Assembly: GCF_022201045.2 (NCBI RefSeq)
Contig: NC_068563.1
Location: 23,843,001-23,907,000, forward strand
Length of the DNA: 64,000 nt
From: Citrus sinensis
Taxonomy: Eukaryota; Streptophyta; Magnoliopsida; Sapindales; Rutaceae
Direction: 5' to 3'
Shown: piece by piece, positions 11,934 to 23,757 of the stretch
Numbering within the stretch: position 1 is the first letter of the stretch
How the letters are laid out: every line of letters begins with the position of its first letter
Made by a program: the position numbers and the translations under genes
The notes under the pieces: model-generated
Databases searched by the model: none
The model's input: only the letters and a program-made list of their open reading frames with translations
What the model was told of the DNA's origin: nothing

Positions 11934-12757
11934 TTTATCCGGTAGTAATAAGTATTGGATCCCCTATCTTACATGTACTGTTTATGTGATGTTTAACGTA
12001 CATATAAGATAAGAATTGCCATAAATATTTATTTAAAGTTATGGCTACGATAGCGCTGATCTAAGGTGGATTTAAGGTGGAGTACGAATTTCATATACAC
12101 ATAAAATAATAAATAATAAAAATTTATTATAATTTTAATAGTATGATTATGAATAGGTGTTCTACCTAGAGTGGATTCCAAGTTCCAACATAACCAAACT
12201 TCTTACTTAATTTCATAACTCTTTATTAAAATTTTTTTTTACTTTTTTTAATACAACTTTTAAAATTTAAATAAGTTATTTTATTTTTACTAGTAAGAGT
12301 TTAAATTTTAAACTTTTAGAAGTATTGATCGAAAGGTTTTTTAAATGTTAAAATATTTTCTACTTATTTAATAATCTTATTTTATTTTTTTATAACATAA
12401 CTTAAAAAAATTATCTATTAAAGTAATTTTATAATTTTTAATAAAAGTTCATATTAACAACCAAATAATTAAATTTTAACAAAAACTCCCATTAACATCC
12501 TTCCATTTTAATAAATGCTGACAAAGAGACATTTTTAAACTGCCTTTTTCCTTCTTTTCTTTTTTTCAGCATACCCCGTTACAAATTTTGAAATTTGTAC
12601 TCTTTTACGTATATACCCAAGAAATAGGGGAAAGTGAAAAAAAAAACAACAAAAAACATCTAGTGTATCATCACTAAACCATCTCTCTTTCAATATTTCA
12701 CTTAAACTTTAAAAAGACAAAATCTAATAAACATAAATTCATAAAAGAAAAACAAAA
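11934..12757. other. AT-rich intergenic DNA
   Basis: No gene, RNA or defined repeat seen. Confidence 0.4.
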
Positions 12758-12765
12758 TGTATAAA

Positions 12766-13101
12766 TAGGAGTGGGTAGAATCAAATTGGTCAAAAAAAAA
12801 AGTCTCGATCATTTTCATTTTTTTCAGTTTTGGTTCAATTCTCACTCACAAAAAAAAAATGATAAACACAAACAAAAAATTGAACCAAAAATTCGATTTG
12901 GTTTTTGTTTGAAAAATTAAAAATCGATACCGAAACCGAAAAGAATTGATAATATTATTTTATAATAAATAATACCATGTGGCTAGATATAGGAGAATAT
13001 TACATATATATTTATGTCTTAAAATTATAAAATTATGTAAGAAAATTAAAAATATATATTTGAAAAACTAATATGCTGAATCAAATCGATACCCAGTCCT
13101 A
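12766..13101. mobile_element. hAT-type MITE (336 bases)
   Basis: Inverted ends TAGGAGTGGGTA and TACCCAGTCCTA. The flanking 8-mers TGTATAAA (12758-12765) and CTTATAAA (13102-13109) agree at 6 of 8 bases. There is no coding sequence. The inside contains repeated TTGGTT/AACCAA and ACCGAAACCG phrases, as in other plant hAT MITEs. Confidence 0.7.
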
Positions 13102-13125
13102 CTTATAAATACATACTCCTCTATT

Positions 13126-13231
13126 AGATGTGGTGATTTAAACTCTTTTTTGTGTTGTTTTTTCCCTCTTATTTTTAGTGACTTAAAAAAATTCAAAAAC
13201 AACACAAAAAAGAATTTAAATCACCACATCT
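13126..13231. repeat. Near-perfect inverted repeat (37-base arms)
   Basis: The arms 13126-13162 and 13195-13231 are complementary with one mismatch; the loop is about 32 bases. The phrase TCTTATTTTTAGTGACTTAA occurs in the loop and again just after the right arm. It could form a stable hairpin in DNA or RNA. Confidence 0.75.
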
Positions 13232-14393
13232 CTTATTTTTAGTGACTTAAAAGAATTAAAAAATATGTCGAGTGAGTTGACTATAAAGTTGAATATGAAG
13301 TCGTGTGAGTTGAGTCTAAGGTTGAGAAAGTCGAGTAAGTTAAATGTGAGATTGAAAAAGTCGAGTACAAATTCAAGTGCGAAGTCAAGAGAGTTGAGAA
13401 AATTAATATAAAGTCAATTAATTTTATGTGATTAATTGGTATTTTTAGTATTTTCTTAATATTTTTATAGATATATGTGTAAAATTAAAAAATGAACTAA
13501 GAGGGTGTTTATTTTTTAATTTAATGACTTTAAGTGACTTAACTCAATTAATTAAGTTTATTAGAGATGTTTGTTTTTATAACTTAACCATACTTTTAGA
13601 TAATTTTGACTTAATTAAAATAAGCCAATTTTTTTGGATTTTTACTGAATCGAAAAATCTAAATAAGTGAATTAATTTCTAATATAAAAAAAAATATCTC
13701 CACTTTATAATTTATTTTTCATCCCTATCACAAAACTATCCATGCATGTTTAGTCACTAATGATCTAATCTTATGTTATCTATTATTATTGAGAATTTTT
13801 GATAAAATTTGAAACCTATAGTATTTTATATATTATAATTCTAAAATCATGATGTTTTATTATGGTATTTATATTCTTTGAAATATAAATATTATCTATT
13901 TAAAATTTAAAATTAATAAAGATACAAATATAAAAATAAATATTTTTATTTTTTAAATTACTAAAATAAATAACTTAATAATTATTTTTTAAGATCTAAA
14001 TAAAAAATATATATATATATATTATTTAAATTCAAATATTCAAATTTATTCATTCCAATAAAAAAAAAAAAATTGTCACCTTACCTCGAAAGGTACTTCT
14101 GCAATGTTTGGTGTGAATGGGACGTACCTGCTTCAATTCCCTCGTTTACAATTGCCGTCCTGTCAGCATTGAGTTCAGTGTTCACATATCATTTTTCTCT
14201 AATTATTTGTATTTTTTACGAATAAAATATTCATACATGCATGATAAATTTATAATTATTAAAAAAAAAAAAAAAACAGAAAAGTCCAGAAGCCTGGCGG
14301 CTGCGAGTCTAAAACGATGACGGCTATTTGTATGAATGATGACCCCATGAGCAAAAAATCTCAAACTGAGAAAGAAAAAACAAAACAACAGAA
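13232..14393. other. Intergenic, NIT4 upstream region
   Basis: 13265-13410 is a degenerate short tandem array built on GTYGAGTnAGTTGA-like units. 13500-13600 starts GAGGGTGTTTATTTTTT, like one end of a MITE, but no partner end was found. The last 300 bases should hold the NIT4 promoter and leader; no motif there is certain. Confidence 0.4.
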
Positions 14394-17300
14394 ATGGCGA
14401 TAGTAGCATCAGACGCACCACTCTTTGCCGAAGTGGACATGGGTGCGGACTCATCTGCACCCACGGTTCGCGCCACCGTCGTCCAGGCCTCCACCATTTT
14501 CTACGATACGCCCACCACTTTGGGTATTGGCCAGCCCACCATTCAATTCAAATAATTTTTATTTTTTAAAAAAAATTGAAAAAATAAGAAAATGTTGATT
14601 GTATTGTGATTATTATTTATAACAGGTAAGGCGGAGAGATTGCTAGCTGAAGCGGCGGGGTATGGGTCCCAGCTAGTTGTGTTTCCAGAAGCATTCATCG
14701 GTGGATATCCGCGTGGTGCAAATTTTGGCGTGACAATTGGCAATCGAACGGCTAAGGGTAAAGAGGAGTTTCGCAAGTATCACGCTTCAGCCATTGATGT
14801 TCCTGGTTAGTTTATTTTATTCATCGTCTGCTTCGTGGTGTTTAGCTGAAGCACTTTCTCATGTCATGAAAGTAATTGCAGTGCCTCTTTTTTTTTTTTT
14901 TTTTTTTAAAGGAGATTGGTGCTTTCTTAAGAAGTATTTATGGAATCGAAATTTCTTTTTAGGCTCCATCTGCTATTGTGATTTTGTGGATTAATGTGAA
15001 TCAAAAGCTATAGGGATTAAATAAAACTTGATAGTGTTTAGTAAATATTACTTACAAAAGTTTATATTTTTTACAAAAATAATAAGGGTAATATAGGATC
15101 TTCCTCGGACAAATGTCGAGTAAAATCATCTTAACTTTCAGATCACAAACTACATTAGTAAGTGTTTGCCAAATATTTTGCAGCTGGAGCTTGTAGACGT
15201 CAACTCCAAGCAGAGCCTATTGTACTTTTTCTTTTGGGGGCCCCGGGGGAGGGGGGGGAGGGAAAAAAATCAAATTGCAATTGATATTCATTCTTATTTT
15301 ATATAGTTTCCCTGAACTAGAGATGAGTGCCTTTGGGATATAGGAAGCATTTTTAGGTTGATAAGTACTTTTGACAAAGCACTGTATAAATTGGTAGATT
15401 GTGTTTTATCTACTTTGTTACCCTAGTCACTAGTGGATCTATGGATATAAACTATGGTTTTTGATCTTTCTACTCGCATTATGCTTGACCTCCTTATATT
15501 TGTTGATTGCAGGTCCTGAAGTTGAGCGACTGGCCGCTATGGCTGGGAAATATAAGGTTTATTTGGTAATGGGTGTGATAGAGAGAGATGGGTATACACT
15601 GTACTGCACTGTTTTGTTTTTTGATTCTCAGGGTCATTTCCTTGGGAAGCACCGAAAAATCATGCCAACAGCATTGGAGCGTATAATTTGGGGATTTGGA
15701 GATGGATCCACAATTCCTGTTTTCGAAACGCCAATTGGAAAAATTGGTGCTGCCATTTGCTGGGAAAATAGAATGCCACTTCTTAGGACAGCCATGTATG
15801 CTAAAGGTTAGAAATTCAATTACACATGCATTCTAATTTACCTTCACAATAATACTGGGTTTTTTCTCCAAATTGCTTGATTCATGGATTTTTTTTTTTC
15901 TTTGGATTCTTTGGATAATTGCATGCACTTGAGTATTGATTTTATAAAGCAGTGAATTCAGTTGAAAGTTTTAAGCAATGGTGTACCCTGGATTCTGGTA
16001 GTAAAGTCTTCCCAATCTTGAATATTGTTTGATGCTGCTGATACGATGTCCCAGCTCTTCGGATTTGTATCTAAAAGTTGAAGAATAGCTCCTGCTTCTT
16101 AATACCATTTAGATCAATTATTAATGCTGTTATTGACATGATAATATTGTTGCTTTCTTGAATTGTATTGTTTCTTTGTGGTTTGTGCAATCAACTATTG
16201 ATACGTTACCTTTGCTTATAAAACTCTGTTTTTTTCCAGGGATTGAAATATATTGTGCTCCTACAGCTGATTCCAGGGAAGTTTGGCAAGCGTCAATGAC
16301 CCATATTGCCCTTGAGGGTGGATGTTTTGTTTTGTCAGCCAACCAATTCTGTCGAAGGAAAGATTACCCACCTCCTCCGGAATATGAATTTTCTGGCACA
16401 GAACAGGACCTTACACCAGATTCCATTGTCTGTGCTGGAGGCAGTGTTATCATATCACCATCTGGGTCTGTTCTGGCCGGACCAAATTATGATGGAGAGG
16501 CTCTTATCTCAGCAGATCTAGGTAAATCGCTGCTTTCAGTTTATGGTCACCTAAATCTAAATTTTCTTTGGAACCTTTGCCAAGCCTTGGTTGTTTCATT
16601 CCATGTTGTTGTTTGTAGAGAATTAACGAAACCAAATATGTTTTTGAATATCACGTTTGTATTTAAGTTGCCAACTAGATTAGAGGAAAACCAGAAATTA
16701 TAGACTGAACAAGGTTACTTGGAGTTGAAAGACCCTCAAAGGTGTCTGCAAATTTGAAAGTTATCCTGTCAGTGGTGCCTTTATAATCTGAAAACTATTC
16801 ACAAAGTCACATTGTCGTGTTTTTTAAGTCATAGCAATTAGTATGAGTTAACTGAGCCAATTATAAGACTATTCTATCTATAAAAATGTTTTTGTGGAAC
16901 ACCCGTGTGGTATGTTGGTATGAAATTTTAGAAACATTTCTTGTGTAATCTTCAATGAATCTTCTTATTTGAACAAAGGTAAATTGTCATTTTACAGATA
17001 TCTTACAAGTGTTTCAACAGATTGTGTGGCTTCCGGTGACCAACAGGAAGACAGATACTACTATGAACGTGCAGTTGGAAATCATTCCTTCTGTTAGGTT
17101 TCTGGTGCAAGCAAATTGAATTTTAGAAAATCTATCCTCTGTCTTAGGCAGATTAGTGGCAGTAGCCAATGTTCTGGCAGACAAAACCTAGAACATTTTG
17201 ACTAGGCCATTATTGTAGGATTTTAAAAATTATGGACAGAGTTTTGATTTTGCGACTAAAATGCAGTAGGGTGTAATAGGTTGAACATATTTGCTCACTT

Positions 17301-17717
17301 AATATTGTGTGTGCAATAGATCTAGTTAAGAATATTATACCTGGTTTGATCCTAAGTAGTATCTTCCTCTGAAGAAAGGCAAAATATTTTTTTTTTCTTT
17401 TTTCATTTTGAATCCTCCAGAAAACATAATCTGGTCCGATCCAAGCATACTATGCTTGGACAACCTTTGTTCTGTTTCTATTTTGAGATCTTTTATCATT
17501 CAGTCACGCGTCTGTTCTGTTTTTAGAGCAGAATTCTGTTTCTGACCATTATCAATGTTGGCCAGATCTTGGAGAAATAGCTCGGGCAAAGTTTGATTTT
17601 GATGTGGTGGGCCATTATTCAAGACCTGAGGTCCTTAGCTTGGTTGTGAGGGATCATCCTGCAACCCCAGTTACTTTCACCTCAGCATCTGCAAAAACAG
17701 AAGGTTCTCACAAGTAG
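14394..17717 (+). CDS. NIT4: Nitrilase 4, beta-cyano-L-alanine hydratase/nitrilase
   Basis: Five exons: 14394-14523, 14626-14805, 15513-15806, 16240-16521 and 17566-17717, giving 345 residues, the usual length. In plants NIT4 converts beta-cyanoalanine, formed when cyanide from ethylene synthesis is detoxified, into asparagine and aspartate. The catalytic triad is visible: Glu65 in [14 protein letters not shown], Lys152 in [13 protein letters not shown], and the nucleophile Cys186 in [12 protein letters not shown]. Other family signatures are [38 protein letters not shown] and the C-terminal [21 protein letters not shown]. The extended N-terminus (about 30 residues before VRATVVQA) is typical of NIT4 rather than the NIT1-3 group. 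All splice phases match and no lesion is seen. Introns are 102, 707, 433 and 1044 bases. Confidence 0.96.
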
Positions 17718-20223
17718 TTAATTCCAGCTAGTGCTGAGTTATCATGCAAATTCTTTGGCCCTCTAATAATCAGGCAGACCCTTGTTACGATGACCATCTA
17801 CATTGACAAGGTCAGCTGTGTAATTACTGTTTTATCGACTTCATACTGACTTCTCTGCATAATTTCTCCTTTATCATGCCCTTACTGACAATTCTCTCAA
17901 CGCCTGAAACTTCAGTATCTTTTTTCTTCTTTAGCAAATGTAAATTGGTGTTGACGGTTGGCTGCAAATTGTTGCTATCTTGCTTTGCTGTAATTTCTGT
18001 GGTTAATGTATAAATTAAAAATCCTTATTTAACTCTTAATAAATTTACCTTGGATTTTTGCCGCATGTCAATCTTTTTGAATTGTTTGCGGGAATTTTAC
18101 TTGGACTGGCTGCAGTTAAAGAGTTATAAATTCTCTTTTGGCGTTGATGACTGTTTGATGCTTTGACTTTACACCACTTGGTTTTCGGGCAAATTTCAAT
18201 GTGGGCTATATGGTATTAGATTAGTTTTGGAAATAAATATCTCTAGCTGGCATACAAAATTCACCTAACTTTGGGGAAAACTCTACATGAAATGGATGCT
18301 GCTCGGGGCTTTAATGCCTTTCGAATTCCATAAGTGGAGGGAGATGGAGGATATGTACAAAATACAGAAGAATTCACCATAACCCCATTATGTCAACATT
18401 TGCAAATAGCGCTTTTAGGCTTTGTTGTCTGGTGGTTGTGCTGTCAAAGATAAGTTGCTCAAATGTTTTGCTAAATACTGGCACTTGTGATTCTTGTTTG
18501 AAAGCTTATGAACTATTGCTTAGTTTACTAAATTAGAAATATTCAACATAACTTTGAAATAAAATATATTGAACTTTGAAAGTCATTTTACCGAATACCT
18601 ATGACTTTGCACTTGACAACTAGAGTTTTAATTTTAGAGTAGTAGTGGCTTTGAAGCCATAGTATCAACATCAATCAGAGCCATTGTTAGTTTAGAGTTT
18701 CCGAGATACAGAGGAACGTAAACCTCTTTGCTTTCTTATCCATGCGTAGCTCTATGAGAAGGATATTCAAAATTTTCAATTGAGCTCCATTATTAGGAAT
18801 TCAGGCTGCGGTCTTTAGCATGTAACGTCGTATCTGTAGAGTCTGCTAATGATATTTGGAATTATTGAGTGGGATAATTTTTCTTATCAATTAATATTGA
18901 ATGTTATTGATACAATGTTGTAATATACGAGTGTAATATTTTATGTAAAGATTATTGAGAGTTAGTAAGCAACCGGTAGATTGTAATGGTTGCGCATTCA
19001 ACAAACAAATTCAAAAAATTTAAACTTTGGCAACCCCATAGGCTATTGTACAATAGCGTCCCCTAATAAAAAAAATATCTTGGACCTAGTAATGCTGACA
19101 GATTAAGAAGTTAGGCAGATGAATTTGGAATCATATATTTGATTGTGATTAAACACGTTGAAGCAGCCCTTTGTAAATGTGCAATTCAGAATAAAGTCAC
19201 ATGCTTGACGGCGCCTTCAATTATACACAAGATCCACGTTAGGCCGATGCCTTTGGCTCTTAAATCAATTATAAAGAACTTTTCAACATTTGGTTGCAAA
19301 TTTTATGCTGGCTCCATGTTAGGATCGACCTGGCTGTTCTTTTGGCAGATGCAATTATTTCTATGTTTGTCTAATCTTTCTTGACAAACTTATGCGCTGC
19401 TTTCAGTGGATGGATTAGGTCGGTAGACCTGGCGAACGCTTGATACAGATTCTAGAGTGGCCAAGAGTGATCATAAAATAAGATATCTCGACAGTAGCGA
19501 TGGAGTCAGAAATTTAGTATTTAGTTTATGGGGCCAATTTAAGAAAGAAATTAATATAAGAGATTGTAATTTCAACTCATAGGTATTTCAATTAAGTTCA
19601 TAGGAGCATAGGCTAAAATTCCTCTAATAGTCCAATTAAATTCACTGGGCAGAGACTTAAAATAATGAATGTAATTTAAGGATATTTTTAATCAAACGGG
19701 GCAGTCACCCCCAGCGCCACTTGCTCACTACTAGCTCTTATCCTTATCAGCAACCCACCACTTGGTCTGGTTGTTGTCACCTCTTCACCTTATATTCGGC
19801 TTATATTCGGAGAAGTTACAGTGATAATTTTGCTTTAGATGATTCCGACATTACTAGAAAAATGAGTCTTTCAACAAAAATGGTATATAGAATAGAATTT
19901 AGTTGAACTTAAAAAGCTAAACTTGTATTCCGTCGGAAAGTGGAGCAAACCTTTTACAATTTTATACAGTGTAACAAAATATTTCAGGCAAAATTCTGTT
20001 TCGCTGAAGTAAAGAATGCTACTAAAAAACATATAGGGGGGCAACACATGCTGCAAAACTCAAGTACTCATAACAGGCTTCGGACCAATAAGCTTTACCA
20101 GATCCTTACAGCCTTGTGTGATCTTCTATTTACAACTCTGCTTTTCTGGAATTTATAGATTAATCAACACAAAATACATCCCCGTGGGGGAGTATTTTTA
20201 GGAGACTGTAACCTGCGAGCAGA
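17718..20223. other. Intergenic between NIT4 and the coiled-coil gene
   Basis: The first few hundred bases are probably NIT4 3'UTR. No further gene is supported; the open frames around 19.1-20.1 kb have no motif. Confidence 0.45.
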
Positions 20224-22555
20224 CTAGCAAAAAGAATTACTCTTCAGAACTTGTTGACATCCGCCGTTCACATCTTGTTTCCCAGAGTCATCGCCCTGAC
20301 TCTTCCGACCTGCACTACCAGGATCCTGCACAGGCAAGGATTGTCCCCATTGGCGTGTAGGACTCGCAAAGCTTTGGAGTGACATCGTCTTTGAACCGGA
20401 TAGTATGTGGTCTCTAAGACTCTTTATGGACCGATATTGTTTAATTTCGTCAGCATGATCTGTTTCAGTCTGTGAAAGGATCTCGGCTAATCTTTCCCTG
20501 TCGATCCCACCTGAATGTTCATGGAAGCTCTGCTCCATATTAGAAGATCCTCTTCCAAAGCAAATGTTTCCCCATTGAATTTTCTCTATAGATTTCCTCC
20601 CTTTAAATACTTTATCAACCGATACCCTCTTCCGATCTTCTTGATCATCATGGGCATAACTCCACTTGTAGCTGCGGCTACCATTGTCCATGTTTAATTC
20701 AATGGAATGAAGATCACTATCAGCTGAGTCGTTGTCCCCATCGTTCTCTTCTCCATTGGCTAGTTCCCCTTCATTCTCCCCCGTCACCCCATTTTCACAA
20801 GAACCAAATTGGATTTTCTTCAAATAAGCTTCAAGTTCCTTGATTCTCTCAAAATTGGGGGACATATCACCATTTTCTTTACCCTTTTTGGTTCCCAAGT
20901 AAGCCTCAAGCTCATTTCTAAGCCTTTCCACAGCTGCATTTTTCTCCTCAAAATGGTACTTAGCCTCTGAGAGCTTCATCTGGACTCTCTCCTCACGCAA
21001 CACGTCAGCAAGTTGAAGCATTTCCCTCTCCTTTTCCATCTCTTCCTTAACTTTAGCAGATTCTCTCTTTAGTTCTTCAAACTCAGCTCTGTCTTCTCCA
21101 ATGCCTCTAGCTAACTCATCGCAGACTTGTTCCATTATATCTTTTGCCCTTTTCTCGCTCTCAAGCTCTTTCATCGCATTTGACAAACACGCCTTTGTCT
21201 CTGCCAATTCTTTCCCGAGCTTCTTGTTCAATCTCTCTGTTTGTCTTTTTAGCTTCTTCTCTACCTCAAGCTCTTCTGCAATGCACGATATGGCCTCACG
21301 GATCCTCTCCCGCTCCTTCCTTCTCCAAGCTGCCTTCTCCTCTGCAAAATGCTTCATGAGGTACTCAATCTCACTGTGATTCAAACACTGCTCCTTGATC
21401 AATTGATCAACTTGAACGCGAGCTCTATCAACTTCAGCCCGAATAGCTGAGATCAGAGTTATGCCAGAAGAATGCTGTTCTTCAATGCCCCAAATACGAT
21501 TCAAAACTTTCAAAAGCTCTTTGGATGCAGTTAAACCGCTGCTAACATCCTTCAAACGGGTTTTGATTCCACTTATGCATCCATTATGATGCTTGCCTCG
21601 AGAACAAAGAGCTTCTATCTGCATTTTTTAGCAAGAAATCAATTTACTTATCTTCTCAAAATTTTCATGCGCTTACCCTCAATAAAACAACCCAAGAATC
21701 CTGTAGGAATTTATATATAAGCGATGTAGAAAAGCATCACAGTTGATGATTTGGAAAAAAGGGCTATTTTATATTACATCAAATAATGCACCGCCCCAAC
21801 ATTTCTTATGTATTACTCTGTCGTTACATAACACTTCTTATCTTTTCAAACATGACAATGTCTCATTGAAAACGACCCAAAAACTATGCCGTTTTGGAAT
21901 TAAGTTGTCGTTTAGTCTTACCTCCATTGTACCATCATTGCTAATTAAATTTGAGTCCATTGCCCCCACATTGCAATCACTCACTTGAAGCTCATGAGAT
22001 TGAGACCCCATTGATGTTCTTTTCCTACGTGCAATAATATTGCGTCTAGATCGATCCATTTTCTGCACAATTCAGTGACGCAAATTTTTTTTTTAAAAAA
22101 AATTCACTCAAGTGCTCTAAAAATAAAGTAAAAAATTCTACCTCTGAAAATGGACTGTAAGATGGATCTGACAAAATTTGCTTATCTTTTGGTGAAGGGA
22201 CTTTATTGATTTCCCACAAAGTGGCAGCAAGTTTTCTTGCTGAAACTGACACTTCCTTGGTTTTAACTCCACAACGATGAGAAGTCAAAGTGCCCTTTGA
22301 TTGTTCAGGTGCTGGCATGGCTAAAGATGGAGATTTTGTGCTCGTTTTCCATGCGGGAACCGGCGTGCTTGAGCCGCCGCCGCCGCCACGACCACCTCTC
22401 TTTCCTACAAGAATTGCACGTTTAAATCTGTATCTTTGGGCTAATGACGATGATGAAGACGACGAGCAGCCTCGCTTTCTGATCTTGCTTGTTGTTGTTC
22501 CTCCTCCTCTGCTACTACTTTTTCCTTCTATATGATTTTGGCTCTGCCATGACAT
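20224..22555 (-). CDS. Coiled-coil protein of the plant USO1-like (At5g41620-type) family
   Basis: Three exons: 22142-22555, 21922-22062 and 20224-21618, all phase 0, giving 649 residues. The N-terminus (MSWQSQNHIEGK) is basic and rich in Ser and Gly, with a run GGRGGGGGS near residue 50. The signature ARKLAATLWEINKVPSP follows at about residue 110. Exon 3 opens with IEALCSRGKHHNG, then a long charged heptad-type region (about 200-430) rich in Glu, Lys and Arg, for example EEKAAWRRKERERIREA and EDRAEFEELKRESAKVKEEM. A low-complexity acidic stretch (GENEGELANGEENDGDNDS) and a Ser-rich tail follow. Plant relatives are annotated as intracellular transport protein USO1-like on coiled-coil similarity only; the true role is unknown. 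An upstream in-frame ATG at 22603 is possible. Confidence 0.88.
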
Positions 22556-23531
22556 TGTGTGATGATCACACACACGGAGCCCCCAAAAAATGGGAACTTT
22601 CACTCAATTTTGACAGCCCAATTGTGAGATTTTCAAGGAAACGTTAATTTTTAGTTAAAATGAAGATGGAAAGTTGTGTAACGCCTATCACTCACCATAT
22701 CAAAGTGAGTGAATGAGAGAGATTTGATAGTGATGACTAAAGAATGAGTGAAGACTGAAGAGTGTGGCTAGTGGTGACCCATTTGTTAAAGATTCGTAAG
22801 GATTTTGATTTTGACAGACAAATGGTAAACAAAATCTTTTTTTTTTTAAGGCAAGTGAAATATTTACGGCCTTGATTTCCTCAAAAAAAAAAAAAAAGAA
22901 AAGAAAAAGTGACAAAATCAAAGATGATTCTTCCTTCTCCTCCTCCTTCTTCTAATTTGTTGTTGTAATCTTTTAGTAGAGTAGCAGCAGTCCTAAAGAC
23001 GAAATAATCAAAAGAGTGGTGTGGGGAGAGAGGATAAGAAAGTGGGCGAGTGTCAAAAATGGAATGTCCTCGAAATGATTTTTTTGAGGGGATAATTGGG
23101 GACTTGGAGTTTTGCTTTGATTCAGAAATATTAAGAGGGAAAAATAAAAGAAAGCAAAAGCAAGAGTCAGACAGAGAGAGAGACAGACGCATTAACGCGG
23201 TTGCGTATTCGTTTGATTAAAAGACGAGAAGCAAGCAGACGTGGTGTACACGTGAGCGCAGTCACTATTTCGAATCAGGTACTTACTGCTTCTGCATGTG
23301 TGAATGAACAGCCTCTATCCGTTTTCTTACAAATTTTTGCGTACGTCTCCTTCAACTCTTGCAATATTTTACAATTCACCTCGAACGTATGTCTTAAAAG
23401 CAATAAGATAAATCATTTGAAAAATCTTCCCATCATTTATAAGTATTAAAACAATAGATAGCAAATTTGGTCGAAGTATCTGTTACTTAGGTCCTGATTG
23501 ATGCAAATTTGGTCGAAGTATTTATTACTTA
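22556..23531. other. Upstream region of the coiled-coil gene
   Basis: Probable promoter and 5'UTR of the minus-strand gene near 22.6-23.2 kb. A 40-base phrase (GCAAATTTGGTCGAAGTAT..) is tandemly duplicated at about 23463-23530. Confidence 0.4.
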
Positions 23532-23754
23532 GGTCATGTTTGATGTTGAGGTATTGTATCTTTTGAGCTATAACTGTTGTAAAAAAAAATTATAATTATG
23601 AAACAAAAGTTAATAATTTATAATAAATATAAATTTTAAATAATAATTTTAATAAAATTACTAAATATATAATAAATTTTACATCATACAAGTGAACAAT
23701 TATATTACTATAACTTTTAAATTACAGTTGCCAACCGCAATTTCATACGCACTC
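23532..23754. mobile_element. Tourist/Harbinger-like MITE, copy A
   Basis: 223 bases with a TTA duplication on both sides (23529-23531, 23755-23757). The ends GGTCATGTTTGATGTTGAGG and GCAATTTCATACGCACTC are inverted-repeat related. The interior matches, in opposite orientation, the MITEs at 43285 and 44444 (shared core ATTTTATAT..AAAATTATTA). Confidence 0.65.
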
Positions 23755-23757
23755 TTA

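Noticed and set aside
20515-21379. Plus-strand open frames across the coiled-coil gene
   Set aside because: They are antisense by-products of the heptad-rich minus-strand exon.
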